Source of the DNA: Methylobacter sp.
GTDB taxonomy: Bacteria > Pseudomonadota > Gammaproteobacteria > Methylococcales > Methylomonadaceae
Length of the DNA stretch: 53,694 nucleotides
Reading direction: 5' to 3'
Assembly (NCBI GenBank): GCA_026399025.1
Contig: JAPLRU010000051.1
Span: 1 to 53,694, forward strand
Shown here piece by piece: positions 25,699 through 36,662 of the stretch. A program made the position numbers and the translations under genes. Every line of letters starts with the position of its first letter. The stretch's first letter is position 1. The notes below the pieces were generated by a model that made no database searches, was not told the DNA's origin, and saw only the letters and a list, made by a program, of their open reading frames with translations.

Positions 25699-28587
25699 TC
25701 AAATATTTTCCCTGATAATATCCAGCATACTTTTGTTCTGAAGCTGCTTTTTAAAGCGCACCGTAATTTTATCGTTCATCCGATTAAAGAATGTCTCGGC
25801 ATGTTTGATTCTTTGCCCTTCATCGCTACTCAAACTCAACTCGGTTTTATCTTTTGATTCCACCACTAAATTCAGCGTGTTTTTTCCATCTGCACTTTTA
25901 ACCACATAAGCAAAATCGGGCGAATAAGTAAAACCGCCGACCAAGGGGATGCGTATCGAATTCTTGGGTATTTTGGAATAGACAATTACCTCTTGAATTG
26001 AGCTTTTGATATTGCTCAACTCCAAGTCTGAATCATAAAAAATCTCATTGAATAAATAGTTATCGGGCGGATTGTCAGTGCTGGCAAAAACACCCACATC
26101 CGCGCTATCGATACTCTCCAGCACTTGTCCGCTGGCCTGGGTCAATCTGGTTGGATGCACTGAGTTGCTGGTGTGGCGATAGCCCACAGTAAATTTTCCA
26201 AACACATGCGCCATCAGATACTCGTTAAAACCTTTTTTGATTTCACGAATCGTGACCAAACTCATATAGGGATTGATGTCCAATTGCTTGCCTTTCAGCA
26301 ACTCGACAAATACTTCATGCAACATGACGATGCCTAGCGCAGTTTCTTTGGATAATGCGATGATAAATGCCTGATAGCCCATCATCTTAAAGGGCAGTAT
26401 TTCTGTCTTCACACTATGCTCTACGCGATAACTCGCTTTGTTTTGCTCAACCACCAAGCGTTGCTGCTGGCTCATGCTGCCTGTCCTTACAAATTGGTCG
26501 CCATGCTCATACAGATAGTTTTTGAACAGCGCCTTGAAATCGTAATCTTTATCCAGCTTATATTCCAACACAACCTTTTGGTTGATTGCCTCCCACAAGG
26601 TTTTCAGCTCGTCGTATTTGCCTGATCGAATACTGACAGTATGTTTGGTTTTGCCCCCCATCTTGACCTTGCCATCCTTCAAGCCGGAGCCAAATGCTTT
26701 GGGATATGCTGCCTTGAGCTTGTCAAAACCGCCGTCTTTGAAATCGTTATTGCGCTTGATGATGCCTGCGTCGCCTAGCGTCTCCAGCAACTTTTCATCG
26801 TCGTTTTCAAATTCAGGATAGGCCTTCAACAGTGCTTTGGTTAAGGCATTATCCAATTTGATCAAATTGAATTTTGCCCCCGATTTATCGTTGATTTCCT
26901 GCGTGAGCTTGGCAATAAAATCCTTCTCAGTGAAGTCCACATAGTAATGCAAATCGTGCGACTTGCTCTTATCGCGGCTCATATATTCGTTCACCGGCAA
27001 GCGCAGCCCACGGCCCACTTCTTGCAGCTTGGAAGTCTCACTGCCACTGGAGCGCAGTTTGCATATTTGGAAAATATTGGGATTATCCCAGCCTTCGCGC
27101 AGCGTCCATTTGGAGAAAATAAATCGCCGTGGATTTGCCAAGCTTAACAAGGTTTCCTTGTCATGCAGAATCTCCACCATTTCCTGCTCAATGGCTTCGT
27201 CCTTATCGCTATTGTCCGCCGAAAAATATCCGCCATGTACCGCCGATATGTCTTTCAACGCATCCGCTAGATGTTGCTTGTAAAACGCATCCGTTTCAGT
27301 GGCAATCAAAGCGTCCAAATGAGCCTTGATCGACTGCTCAAAATATATCCGCATTGCGCCATCTTTGTCGCGATAGCTGGCAATGTTGTCAATAAAAAAC
27401 AAGCTTAACGGCTTGATGCGTGGACTTTGCGTAAGTAACTCTTTTTCGATTTCAAAATGGCGCACGATGGCTTGCTGGATCATTTTGTTTTGCAAAGTCT
27501 CGGCATAAGAGAACGGGTTAATCACATCCCCTTTGCGCATCTCCAAGCCGTTGGATAGCACCAGTTTGCTTTTGTTGAACTCACTCACCTCCAAATCGCT
27601 CATCGCGGGATGCACACTCGCCAGACTGTCTTTTTTAGCGAGTTTGAAAGCTTTTCTCGCGCCGTTTTGGTTCAGTTCAAAACTGGCCTCATTATCCAAG
27701 CCCACCAGCTTGAGCGTGGTATTGTTGCCTTCGTCAAAAGTTTCAACGTGCGCCACAATGCCTTTCACCAAGTCTTGATTAAATGCATCCACGGCATTGA
27801 GTTGATACACCAAATTCTGAAAATTTCCATCAAAGGTTGCCCCGTAGCGCAAGGTAAATTGCGGTTTGAAGTTACGGATATTGGCAAATGTTTTGTTTTC
27901 AGTTTTGAATAAATGTGGCTCATCAATCACCAGCACAGGGCGGGTATGAGCGACAGCATCAAACGCCACGCTGAATTCGTCGAACAAAGACACATCGAAT
28001 TTCTTTGCCAGGGTCGGCGAATTGATCATGCCGGAGTTAATCACCAGAACATGGATCGTATGGCTATTGGTGCGGCTATCGGCGCGGCAAAACTCCATGA
28101 TCGACTGTGGCATCCATTCTTTTTTGCTTCTGGTTTTCTTTTGGCTTTGGACCTCATAGACCTTGATCTGTTTATCAAAATCCAGCTTGAAATGTTCACG
28201 CGCCGCATCCGAACTTAAAAAGCTCACCGTGCCTGCTTTGATGGCAACACGCGGCACGGCGATGATGAACTTGAACAGCCCGAAGCGTTTGTTCAGCTCA
28301 AAAATAGTTTTGGTGTAGGCGTAGGTTTTACCAGTGCCTGTTTCCATTGCCACATCAAAAATTAAATCTTGTGAGTTTTCGAGGTGTAGAGGTTCTTTCA
28401 GGTCGCCATCTTCTTGCAAGGTGTGCAGATTCTTCTTGAGTTGAGACACGCCAGCTGCCAACCCCATGACAGGGTTTTCAACGTGTGACGTGGGCGTGCT
28501 GTAGCCTATCGCATCAAAGACGCAGACCACCGCCTCTACGGCAGCGGTTTGATGCGGCAAATCCCGCTCAAATAAAAAGCCTGCCAT
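25699..28587 (-). CDS. res: Type III restriction endonuclease subunit Res
   Basis: A 962-residue SF2 helicase-nuclease. Motif I is METGTGKTY near residue 80, motif II is DEPHLFK near 220, and motif VI region is QEVGRGLRLPV near 533. The C-terminal PD-(D/E)xK nuclease is visible as SPDFAYVV followed by LVVESKDKTE near 880-905. Res uses ATP to translocate or slide between inversely oriented unmethylated sites and then cuts. It starts one base after the mod stop (TGA-G-ATG), so the two subunits are made in a fixed ratio. All motifs look intact, so the enzyme is probably active. Confidence 0.92.
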   Translation of the reverse strand: MAGFLFERDLPHQTAAVEAVVCVFDAIGYSTPTSHVENPVMGLAAGVSQLKKNLHTLQEDGDLKEPLHLENSQDLIFDVAMETGTGKTYAYTKTIFELNKRFGLFKFIIAVPRVAIKAGTVSFLSSDAAREHFKLDFDKQIKVYEVQSQKKTRSKKEWMPQSIMEFCRADSRTNSHTIHVLVINSGMINSPTLAKKFDVSLFDEFSVAFDAVAHTRPVLVIDEPHLFKTENKTFANIRNFKPQFTLRYGATFDGNFQNLVYQLNAVDAFNQDLVKGIVAHVETFDEGNNTTLKLVGLDNEASFELNQNGARKAFKLAKKDSLASVHPAMSDLEVSEFNKSKLVLSNGLEMRKGDVINPFSYAETLQNKMIQQAIVRHFEIEKELLTQSPRIKPLSLFFIDNIASYRDKDGAMRIYFEQSIKAHLDALIATETDAFYKQHLADALKDISAVHGGYFSADNSDKDEAIEQEMVEILHDKETLLSLANPRRFIFSKWTLREGWDNPNIFQICKLRSSGSETSKLQEVGRGLRLPVNEYMSRDKSKSHDLHYYVDFTEKDFIAKLTQEINDKSGAKFNLIKLDNALTKALLKAYPEFENDDEKLLETLGDAGIIKRNNDFKDGGFDKLKAAYPKAFGSGLKDGKVKMGGKTKHTVSIRSGKYDELKTLWEAINQKVVLEYKLDKDYDFKALFKNYLYEHGDQFVRTGSMSQQQRLVVEQNKASYRVEHSVKTEILPFKMMGYQAFIIALSKETALGIVMLHEVFVELLKGKQLDINPYMSLVTIREIKKGFNEYLMAHVFGKFTVGYRHTSNSVHPTRLTQASGQVLESIDSADVGVFASTDNPPDNYLFNEIFYDSDLELSNIKSSIQEVIVYSKIPKNSIRIPLVGGFTYSPDFAYVVKSADGKNTLNLVVESKDKTELSLSSDEGQRIKHAETFFNRMNDKITVRFKKQLQNKSMLDIIRENI

Positions 28588-28588
28588 C

Positions 28589-30559
28589 TCAGTTGTACCG
28601 AATATCGAGTGTCAACACGATACCTTTGCGGTTGTTGTAATGTTTCACCGCCTCGGTCATTTCGCGCTGGACTTTACTGTCCAGCAAATAACCCAGCACC
28701 ACCAACCGGCTAGGTGAAAAATCAGGGTTATTGTCCAATTGCCCCAGCAACGCCACCACCGCATCCAACGAAATATCAGGTTCAACAAAATACAGCGTTT
28801 TGCCCGCCGCGTAGACAGTGTAATCGCCTAAGATAACAGGCGCGAACGGAGTACCGAGCTTGATACCGTCGCGTAATGTCCAAGTCAGCAACAAGTTGTG
28901 GCGGTCATCTTGGCTTAAGGTATCTATATCGAACAGATCCAGGTTTTCCGTCAGCTCATCAGGCGCGTCCAGATACTTGTCGAACATAGGGATGGTTTCA
29001 AACACCTTAAAACCTAAGTTACCTTGATAGTCTGGATGTTCGGCTTGGATTTTTGCAGCAACTTTACTGATGCGCGTTTGCGTAATGTCGAAAATGGTTT
29101 TGTAGCCTGCTTTATAGGCTTCGCTTTTCGGGGCGGTCGCTTCATCAATTTGTACGCAGATGAATTGGCGGTTGCCACCATCCTTGGCGTTAAGTTGCAT
29201 CACGGCGTGGGCAGTTGTGCCGCTACCTGCGAAGAAGTCAAAAACAAAATCTGATTTTCCTGTAGCAAAAGATATTAATTTCTCCACCAAGTCTGTTGGC
29301 TTTGGATTGGTAAAAATTGTTTTAACTTCAGGAAACAATTTTCTTAACTCGTTGGCACCTAATCGCCCATCCAGTTCAATGATGCTTGAAAGCTTATCAG
29401 CATAGTCTTTTGCATAAAGCTTTAATTCAATTATTTTATTATGGTCTTCCCCGAAGAGTATTTTCTTCTCTCCCAGTAAATCATCCATTGTTGATTTCGG
29501 AAACCGATAACCCATAAGTGGCTCTTTACATGGTTTGTGTGTATCTGGATGAAAAACGTCATATCGATAACCTTCTTTGCCAGGGTTATGCACGCTTTGG
29601 CTTCCGGTATAAACACCTCCGAAGTCAATATATTTATAGCGATCAAGTACTCCTAACTGAAACTTGTTTACCCTAAACCATTTGGAGTATTCTTTTTGAA
29701 GGTCGCCTTGATTACTGTTCTTGCTTATAAATTTATTCCCAATATTTATAAGAAGGTCTTTGGTATCAGACAAGCTTGATTTCCAAACGCCTTCTAAGCT
29801 ATTTTTTGACTTTGCATAAACAATAATTGACTCATGTTCAGTGGCAATATTAGAAGGGTTGTTGTCAGTAACATTTTTCCAAACAATCGAACCAACCGCA
29901 TTTTCTTCCCCAAACACCTCATCGCATAACACTTTAAGCTGCGCCTGTTCGTTGTCGTCTATCGAGATAAAAATCACCCCATCGTCGCGAAGCAATTGCT
30001 TAGCCAGGTACAAACGAGGGTACATAAAGGTCAGCCATGCGCTGTGGCTGTTGGAGCTGCTGCTGGTGAATTCCAAAATGCGCTTGGCTTCATCTTCGTC
30101 TATGCCCGCCAAGCTGCTTAATTGTTCAACGGTGAATTTACGATCATCCTGGTACACAAAGCCGTCGCTGCCCGTGTTGTAAGGCGGGTCGATGTAAATC
30201 ATTTTCACTTGTTCGCTATACGCGCCCATCAGGTGTTTGAGCACTTCAAGGTTGTCGCCTTTTATCAGCAAGTTCTGACTGGTGGCATGGGGGGCTTTAG
30301 CGTTGTGTACGGTGTCAGCTTTGAGTAAGGTGTGGATGTTCTCGTTTGCCAGCAATCTTGCATAAGATTTGCCCAGCCAGTTGAGGCTGTAGCTTTCTTT
30401 GGAGAGCGACAGGCCGCTGGTTTGAACAATCTCTTGCAGCTTATCGGGAATGAAGCTGCCATGCTTATCAAAACAATTCGCAAAGTGTTTTTTTAATAGC
30501 GCAATCTGTTGGCTATTAGTCGTTGGCTGTTGGTCCGCAGTTATCGATTTATTGGTCAT
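28589..30559 (-). CDS. mod: Type III DNA methyltransferase subunit Mod
   Basis: A 656-residue adenine methyltransferase of the beta class. Motif IV is YIDPPYNTGSD near residue 121-131 and motif I is FDFFAGSGTTAHAV near 443, with the target-recognition region between them. That central region (about 215-435) is visibly more AT-rich than either end, which fits exchange of recognition domains among Mod alleles. Mod methylates one strand of an asymmetric site and is needed for Res activity. I see no simple-sequence repeat at the 5' end, so phase variation of the common kind is not indicated. The recognition site cannot be read from sequence. Confidence 0.92.
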   Translation of the reverse strand: MTNKSITADQQPTTNSQQIALLKKHFANCFDKHGSFIPDKLQEIVQTSGLSLSKESYSLNWLGKSYARLLANENIHTLLKADTVHNAKAPHATSQNLLIKGDNLEVLKHLMGAYSEQVKMIYIDPPYNTGSDGFVYQDDRKFTVEQLSSLAGIDEDEAKRILEFTSSSSNSHSAWLTFMYPRLYLAKQLLRDDGVIFISIDDNEQAQLKVLCDEVFGEENAVGSIVWKNVTDNNPSNIATEHESIIVYAKSKNSLEGVWKSSLSDTKDLLINIGNKFISKNSNQGDLQKEYSKWFRVNKFQLGVLDRYKYIDFGGVYTGSQSVHNPGKEGYRYDVFHPDTHKPCKEPLMGYRFPKSTMDDLLGEKKILFGEDHNKIIELKLYAKDYADKLSSIIELDGRLGANELRKLFPEVKTIFTNPKPTDLVEKLISFATGKSDFVFDFFAGSGTTAHAVMQLNAKDGGNRQFICVQIDEATAPKSEAYKAGYKTIFDITQTRISKVAAKIQAEHPDYQGNLGFKVFETIPMFDKYLDAPDELTENLDLFDIDTLSQDDRHNLLLTWTLRDGIKLGTPFAPVILGDYTVYAAGKTLYFVEPDISLDAVVALLGQLDNNPDFSPSRLVVLGYLLDSKVQREMTEAVKHYNNRKGIVLTLDIRYN

Positions 30560-30569
30560 TAGTCAAGGT

Positions 30570-30722
30570 TCATTTCATTGATAAAATTGTGATCTGGATG
30601 TCGTAGTGCATCTGCCGTATAAACTCCAAGCCCTCTTGATTACGATTCTCTGTTGCGCCGCCCGATTGTTCGATGACGCGCTGATGCAGCTTTAAAACCT
30701 ATTCCAGCGATAATAATTGCAT
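30570..30722 (-). pseudogene. Doc/Fic-type toxin remnant with in-frame stop
   Basis: The start ATG overlaps the antitoxin stop (TGATG). The frame reads MQLLSLE, a TAG stop, then VLKLHQRVIEQSGGAT, matching the N-terminus of Doc toxins (usual form LSLEEVLxLHxxxIExxGG). A single G-to-T change would give the stop. After GGAT the match ends and the rest of Doc, including the HxFx(D/N)xNKR active site, is gone. The mod gene begins just downstream. Confidence 0.65.
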
Positions 30723-30904
30723 CAGGACAGCCGCTTGTACAGCTCTTGGATTTTATCCAGTCCGTAGTCCATAGCCTGCTCAAAATCGAGATTATTGCCG
30801 TTAGTGGTTTCCTGTATTTTGATTTTATGTTTAGGCAAATTTTCTAATATTTCCAATAACGCATCGTATAAGGACTCTTCAACTTGAATGGTTAATGTTT
30901 TCAT
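30722..30904 (-). CDS. Antitoxin-like small protein paired with a dead Doc toxin
   Basis: A 60-residue protein. The start MKTLTIQVEESLYDALLEIL looks like the short strand-helix DNA-binding or dimer part of many antitoxins. The C-terminal part (NLDFEQAMDYGLDKIQELYK) is a likely toxin-binding helix. Its stop overlaps the start of a Doc-like remnant (TGATG), the usual antitoxin-first order. Its toxin is destroyed, so it is an orphan and may persist as an anti-addiction factor or simply decay. Family assignment rests on context more than on motif. Confidence 0.6.
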   Translation of the reverse strand: MKTLTIQVEESLYDALLEILENLPKHKIKIQETTNGNNLDFEQAMDYGLDKIQELYKRLS

Positions 30905-31159
30905 GGCGACCTTATCATCCTATTATTTATTACGGGTCATCATACAACAAATATTCCTATAACTTCCGATAACATCCGGCTCAATAACTCTAGATTCTTT
31001 TCTATGGTTATTTTGGAGGTAGTGCTTGGCTGGTCAATATTCCCATAAACATTTTTTTAGGCAGGTTCACCATAGCCAATTAGCTAGCTATTTTAACGCT
31101 AAAAATATTGATTTAGGCGTTGATTTTAGTGCCTTAAACGAAAAGCAGGTAGATAGCCT
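30905..31159. other. Right edge of the cassette, no intact gene
   Basis: No intact gene is seen. On the plus strand a coding-like frame from about 31030 reads LASYFNAKNIDLGVDFSALN, then runs into the integrase fragment out of frame. I do not recognise it. It may be the tail of another lost cassette gene. The junction with integrase sequence is at about 31160. Confidence 0.35.
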
Positions 31160-31495
31160 GACGCTCTTGAAATTATTCGCGATCAGATAGGAAAGCGTCA
31201 TGTCCGGGTATTCACCTACAAGGGAATGCCGGTAAACGATGCGAATGACAAAGCATGGCGTAAAGCGTTGATCAGGACGGGGATTGAAAATTTTCGATGG
31301 CATGACTTGCGGCATACCTGGGCATCATGGCATATCCAAAATGGTACACCATTGCATGTGCTTAGAGAGTTGGGTGGTTGGGCTGATTTATCGATGGTGT
31401 TGAGGTATGCGCATTTGTCGAGTTCTCACCTTGAGGAGTATGCGGAGAATTCTAATAATTGTGACAAATCTACTACACACGTGAAAAGAGCTTAG
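31160..31495 (+). pseudogene. Tyrosine integrase remnant, C-terminal catalytic fragment
   Basis: In frame from 31160 the product reads DALEIIRDQIGKRHVRVFTY and KGMPVNDANDKAWRKALIRTG. The catalytic boxes follow: FRWHDLRHTWASWH (H-x-x-R), LGGWADLSMVLRYAHL (H/W and the tyrosine). It continues where the fragment at 24750-24893 stops, with only about five codons missing between them. It ends 30 bases from the 3' end of tRNA-Pro, the usual position of an integrase beside its attachment site. From ATG 31226 an 89-residue product could still be made, but it cannot be an active recombinase. Confidence 0.8.
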
Positions 31496-31525
31496 CTAAA
31501 AAACAACATAACTCTTTGATTCAAT

Positions 31526-31602
<77 letters not shown>

Positions 31603-31632
31603 ACAGTATTGATAAAGAATTTAAAGCGGAAA

Positions 31633-31650
31633 GGATTGTGAACACAATCC
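31633..31650 (-). terminator. Weak hairpin between merR and tRNA-Pro
   Basis: A perfect eight-base stem, GGATTGTG and CACAATCC with a two-base centre. On the minus strand it is followed by TTTCC, a poor U-tract. It may end the thrS-to-merR transcript or simply stabilise its 3' end. Confidence 0.4.
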
Positions 31651-31704
31651 CTAAATATTCAATGCCGCAAATTATACTCTATTCACAGCATCAAATGGAA
31701 AAAT

Positions 31705-32058
31705 CTACTTGAGTAATTCCAGAATTTCTTCCAGTTCGCTAACCATTTGATGAATCAATTGCTTGGTGCGGGTTGAATCTTCTTTGGCGTCGTCGCTGCT
31801 CAAATGAGCTCTGGCGCCGCCAATGGTGTAGCCTTGTTCATACAGTAACGATCTTATTTGCCGAATCATCAGTACATCATGGCGCTGATAATAACGACGG
31901 TTGCCGCGTCTTTTTACCGGGCTAAGTTCTGAAAACTCTTGTTCCCAATAGCGGAGTACATGAGGCTTTACACCGCATAGGTCACTGACTTCGCCTATGG
32001 TGAAATAGCGTTTTGCCGGGATAACCGGCAATTCATTGTTATTACTCGGCTCCAGCAT
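31705..32058 (-). CDS. MerR-family transcriptional regulator at the ihfA locus
   Basis: A 117-residue protein. The winged helix-turn-helix is [20 protein letters not shown] near residues 19-38, followed by [13 protein letters not shown]. The C-terminal helix ([20 protein letters not shown]) is a short dimer coil without cysteines, so metal sensing is unlikely. It overlaps the 3' end of ihfA by 17 bases. This small MerR next to ihfA is conserved in many gammaproteobacteria, and its targets are not known to me. It is the last gene of the thrS operon. Confidence 0.88.
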   Translation of the reverse strand: MLEPSNNNELPVIPAKRYFTIGEVSDLCGVKPHVLRYWEQEFSELSPVKRRGNRRYYQRHDVLMIRQIRSLLYEQGYTIGGARAHLSSDDAKEDSTRTKQLIHQMVSELEEILELLK

Positions 32059-32338
32059 ACGCTTCCACCCTGGCTTTTAGTTTTTGACCGGATCTGAATG
32101 TGACCACGCGACGGGCTGTGATGGGGATTTCTTCGCCGGTTTTTGGGTTTCTGCCGGGACGGCTGCTTTTGTCTCGTAATTCGAATTTACCAAAACCGGA
32201 AATTTTTACTTGCTCGCCGTGTTCCAGGGAGCCTTTGATTTCCTCAAAAAACATTTCAACCATATCTTTAGCTTCGCGCTTGTTTAAGCCAAGCTCGTCA
32301 AACAGCCTTTCGGCAAAATCGGCTTTAGTTAATGCCAT
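32042..32338 (-). CDS. ihfA: Integration host factor subunit alpha
   Basis: A 98-residue DNA-bending protein of the HU/IHF fold. [20 protein letters not shown] starts it, [20 protein letters not shown] gives the beta-arm, and the intercalating proline lies in GRNPKTGE. It pairs with IhfB to bend DNA at specific sites. The ATG follows the pheT stop by two bases, the classic pheST-ihfA arrangement, so its level follows pheT translation. The nifF promoter region in this window is of the sigma-54 kind that often needs IHF, though no IHF site was mapped. Confidence 0.97.
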   Translation of the reverse strand: MALTKADFAERLFDELGLNKREAKDMVEMFFEEIKGSLEHGEQVKISGFGKFELRDKSSRPGRNPKTGEEIPITARRVVTFRSGQKLKARVEAYAGAE

Positions 32339-32340
32339 TA

Positions 32341-34716
32341 TTAATCCCTCAGCTTTGCACTTATTTTAGTGGTCAATGTTTCTAACAGTCGGCTAAATAT
32401 AGCATCTATTTCGGGATCTGTTAGCGTTTGTGAAAAATCTTGTAATATTAAACTTAAAGCCACGCTTTTACTGCCTTCTTCCACGCCTTTGCCGCGATAG
32501 ATATCAAACACCACTATGTCTTGTAAGGTGGCTTCGGCGCAATCTTTAATACAGTTTATTATTTCGCTGACGGCGACCTCTTCTTTAACAATCAAGGCTA
32601 TGTCGCGGCGTACTGAGGGGTATTTCGACAGCGACTTAAATTTAGGAATTTGTTTGTTCAGTAATAACGCTTGATCCAATTCAAACAGGAAGATTTGAGT
32701 ATCAAATCCTAAGCGTTTTTCCAGTGTTGGATGCAACATGCCCAGCCAGCCGATTTTTTCGCCTTGTTGAGATAAAATTTCAGCCGTTTGTCCGGGATGC
32801 AATGCAGGGTGTTTGGCCGCAACAAAGTGCACATCCGCGCCAGTCAAGGAAAATAGCGCTTGTACATCGGCTTTGACATCGAAAAAATCAACTTTACGAG
32901 TTGCGATGCCCCATTGCTCGGCATAGGCGCTACCTAAGGCCAGACCGGACAGCATTTTTTGCTGGTGGGTAGTGTTGTCTTTATTAATAAAGCGCAAACC
33001 GCTTTCAAAAAAACGGACTCTGTTTTGCTGGCGATGGGTGTTGTGCAGGGCGGCCTTTAGCAAACCGCACCAAAGGGTAGTGCGCATTACTGACAAGTCG
33101 GCGGAAATCGGGTTTTTTAAGCGGACAACGGCATCGTCAGGCGCGATTGCTTGTTGAATTTCTTCGTCGACAAAACTGTAGGTAATCGCTTCTTGATAGC
33201 CTCTGTCAACCAGTAAATCTTTGGCGCGGTCCAGGTCTAATAATGCCTCGGTGGCTTTGCCGAGTTCCGAGCGCATTAGCAGGCTGCTGTTCGGCAGGTT
33301 GTTATAACCGATAATACGCGCTATTTCTTCGATTAAATCGGCTTCGATAGCGATGTCGAAACGGCATCCCGGAGGCGTTACAGACCAGCTATCCGCTTGT
33401 GTTTGCACCGACATGCCCAGGCGTTGAAAAATATCAACGACTTGCTCGTCTGCTAAATTAATCCCCAGCGTTTTTTCTAAGCGCAGCTTTCTAAGTAATA
33501 CAGCCGAGCGTTGCGGCAGCGTCGATGCTGTTGTTACTTCGGTAATTGCTCCGGCGCTACCGCCTGCAATCTCAATGATCAATTGGGTGGCGCGTTCGAT
33601 CGCCCGTTCTTGCAAAGTCGGGTCAACGCCGCGTTCAAAGCGATGCGATGAGTCGGTGTGCAGGCCGTAGTTTCGCGCTTTTCCGGCGATGCTTTGTGGG
33701 CTGAAAAATGCGCATTCAAGAAACACATCCTGCGTGTCGTCGCTGACAGCAGATTCGCTACCGCCCATTACGCCGGCCAAGGCCAGTGCTTGTTTATCGT
33801 CGGCGATAACCAAAGTTTGATTATCCAGTTTAATGGTTTGGCCGTTTAACAGGGCAACGCTTTCGTCGGTATGGGCGTAACGTACATGAATGTTGCCGGT
33901 TAATTTGTCGGCATCGAAGGCATGTAGCGGCTGGCCCAATTCGATAAGCACGTAATTGGTAACGTCGACTACTGCGCTCAAGCTTCTTACTCCCGAGCGG
34001 CGCAGGCGTTCCTGCATCCATAAGGGGGTTTCGGCTTTAGGGTTTACATTTTTTATTAGGCGCCCTAAATAGCGCGGACAAGCGCCGGAAGCTTCAACGG
34101 ACACAGTCAAGATGTCAGGATGATTGACTGCTTGTTTTTCAATCTGAGTAACGGACCAGTCCATTTTATTCAGTACCGCCACTTCGCGCGCGATGCCTTC
34201 AACACTGAGGCAATCGGCTCTGTTGGGGGTCAAGTCGACCTCAATGATATTGTCATTGAGCGACAGGTAGTCGCGTATATCAACGCCTACTGGAGCATTG
34301 GCAGCCAGTTCCATTAAGCCGTTGGCATCGGCGGCCAAGCCCAGCTCTTTTTCGGAACACAACATGCCGAAGGATTCTACGCCGCGGAGCTTTGATTTTT
34401 TGATTTTGAAATCGCCCGGCAATACCGCGCCGATCAATGCGGCTGGAATTCTCAAGCCGACCCGGACGTTACTGGCGCCGCAGACAATCTGTAAAGGTTC
34501 CGCCTCGCCTACTGCAACTTGGCAAACTCTTAAGCGGTCTGCATCGGGATGTTGTTCCATTGCGAGAACTTCGCCGACGACCACGCCGCTGAATACTGCC
34601 GCAGCAGGCGTTACAGAGTCGACCTCAAGGCCAGCCATGGTCAATTGCTCGACCAGCTGTTCTGTGCTTATTGCCGGATTGACGTATTCTCTTAACCAGG
34701 CTTCACTAATTTGCAT
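32341..34716 (-). CDS. pheT: Phenylalanyl-tRNA synthetase beta subunit
   Basis: A 791-residue subunit, normal length. It has the N-terminal EMAP/OB-type tRNA-binding fold ([20 protein letters not shown] near 45-64), the B3/B4 editing region ([22 protein letters not shown] near 250), the B5 domain ([19 protein letters not shown] near 450) and a C-terminal ferredoxin-like anticodon-binding domain ([14 protein letters not shown] near 705). It forms the alpha2beta2 enzyme with PheS. It starts 68 bases after pheS and is followed by ihfA. All motifs look intact. Confidence 0.97.
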   Translation of the reverse strand: MQISEAWLREYVNPAISTEQLVEQLTMAGLEVDSVTPAAAVFSGVVVGEVLAMEQHPDADRLRVCQVAVGEAEPLQIVCGASNVRVGLRIPAALIGAVLPGDFKIKKSKLRGVESFGMLCSEKELGLAADANGLMELAANAPVGVDIRDYLSLNDNIIEVDLTPNRADCLSVEGIAREVAVLNKMDWSVTQIEKQAVNHPDILTVSVEASGACPRYLGRLIKNVNPKAETPLWMQERLRRSGVRSLSAVVDVTNYVLIELGQPLHAFDADKLTGNIHVRYAHTDESVALLNGQTIKLDNQTLVIADDKQALALAGVMGGSESAVSDDTQDVFLECAFFSPQSIAGKARNYGLHTDSSHRFERGVDPTLQERAIERATQLIIEIAGGSAGAITEVTTASTLPQRSAVLLRKLRLEKTLGINLADEQVVDIFQRLGMSVQTQADSWSVTPPGCRFDIAIEADLIEEIARIIGYNNLPNSSLLMRSELGKATEALLDLDRAKDLLVDRGYQEAITYSFVDEEIQQAIAPDDAVVRLKNPISADLSVMRTTLWCGLLKAALHNTHRQQNRVRFFESGLRFINKDNTTHQQKMLSGLALGSAYAEQWGIATRKVDFFDVKADVQALFSLTGADVHFVAAKHPALHPGQTAEILSQQGEKIGWLGMLHPTLEKRLGFDTQIFLFELDQALLLNKQIPKFKSLSKYPSVRRDIALIVKEEVAVSEIINCIKDCAEATLQDIVVFDIYRGKGVEEGSKSVALSLILQDFSQTLTDPEIDAIFSRLLETLTTKISAKLRD

Positions 34717-34784
34717 AACTCAAACTTTATTTCCAGGGACGGTGTATATGCCGCAAGCCTGCTGAGAGCAAGCGCGGCGCCTGT

Positions 34785-35807
<1,023 letters not shown>

Positions 35808-35863
35808 TTAGCTCGCTGTGTAGTTTTAGGGGGAGAGGTTTTTAAAGGGAAGGGCTTTAAAGC

Positions 35864-35900
35864 CCTAATTCCGCCCCTCCTTAGAAAGGGGAGGGGGAAA
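35864..35900. repeat. GC-rich inverted repeat in the rplT-pheS spacer
   Basis: Stem CCCCTCC (35874-35880) against GGAGGGG (35890-35896) with a nine-base loop. A palindromic AGGGCTTTAAAGCCCT lies just beside it at about 35851-35866. Neither is followed by a U-tract on the minus strand. It could be an mRNA structure, a weak attenuator or a short dispersed repeat. Confidence 0.4.
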
Positions 35901-35941
35901 TAGTCGGATTTCAGTTAACTACTAAAAATCCGGATTGATCC

Positions 35942-36304
35942 TTAAGGTTTGCTTTGATGTTCCTTGGCAATTTTCGCAATTTCCGCAAACGCGTTAATGT
36001 CACGAACTGCAATATCAGCCAAAACTTTACGGTCTATCTTAACATTGGCTTTAGTTAAGCCATTGATGAAGCGGCTGTATGACATTCCGCTTAAGCGGGC
36101 TGCCGCATTGATACGAACGATCCATAAAGCGCGGAACATACGTTTTTTCTGTTTACGGTCACGGTACGCATATTGACCTGCTTTGATGACCGCTTGCTTG
36201 GCAACGCGATAAACTCGGCTTCGTGCGCCGTAATAACCTTTCGCTTGCTTTAATACTTTTTTATGTCTTGCTCTGGCTGTTACGCCGCGTTTAACTCTAG
36301 GCAT
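35942..36304 (-). CDS. rplT: 50S ribosomal protein L20
   Basis: A 120-residue basic protein with the L20 start [18 protein letters not shown], the [20 protein letters not shown] helix and [14 protein letters not shown] in the globular part. L20 is needed for early 50S assembly and in E. coli represses rpmI-rplT translation by binding the leader. It begins 14 bases after rpmI with a GGAG site. Normal length. Confidence 0.98.
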   Translation of the reverse strand: MPRVKRGVTARARHKKVLKQAKGYYGARSRVYRVAKQAVIKAGQYAYRDRKQKKRMFRALWIVRINAAARLSGMSYSRFINGLTKANVKIDRKVLADIAVRDINAFAEIAKIAKEHQSKP

Positions 36305-36318
36305 GATCTACTCCTTGA

Positions 36319-36516
36319 TTAACTGTACGGCATCATGCGTGCAGCCATGCGCACGTCTGATGGATGAATAGTTGCCGGCGCGCGTAACTGTCTTTTTCTT
36401 TTAGTCGATTTTTTAGTCAAAATATGACGTTTGTGGGACTGGCCACATTTAAAACCGCCGTTGCCTGTGCGTCTGAAACGCTTGGCAGCTCCACGGTTAG
36501 TTTTGATCTTTGGCAT
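36319..36516 (-). CDS. rpmI: 50S ribosomal protein L35
   Basis: A 65-residue basic protein ([20 protein letters not shown], then [16 protein letters not shown]). A GGAG ribosome site lies before the ATG. It sits between infC and rplT in the usual order. Translation is expected to be controlled by L20 through the upstream spacer. Confidence 0.97.
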   Translation of the reverse strand: MPKIKTNRGAAKRFRRTGNGGFKCGQSHKRHILTKKSTKRKRQLRAPATIHPSDVRMAARMMPYS

Positions 36517-36594
36517 TTGTTTGCTCCAATTTAATTAAAAAAATCCCTGAGTTGCAACCCAGCAAGGCAAAATGCATGGCCCTGAAGAATTACC

Positions 36595-36614
36595 GGCACC
36601 ATTTGCATGGTACC
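36595..36614 (-). promoter_or_regulatory. GNRA-capped hairpin in the infC-rpmI spacer, candidate L20 control region
   Basis: On the minus strand GGTACCAT and ATGGTGCC form an eight-pair stem (one G-U) around a GCAA tetraloop. It lies in the 146-base spacer where E. coli has its L20 translational operator. A structural match to that pseudoknot was not tested. Confidence 0.35.
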
Positions 36615-36662
36615 TAGCAGCACATCCTGTGCCGCTGTGTAGACGGTTTCGGCGATTATTTA

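Noticed and set aside
34298..34765. A 155-codon plus-strand frame overlapping the start of pheT
   Set aside because: It lies opposite pheT's conserved tRNA-binding domain and shows no protein-like motif.
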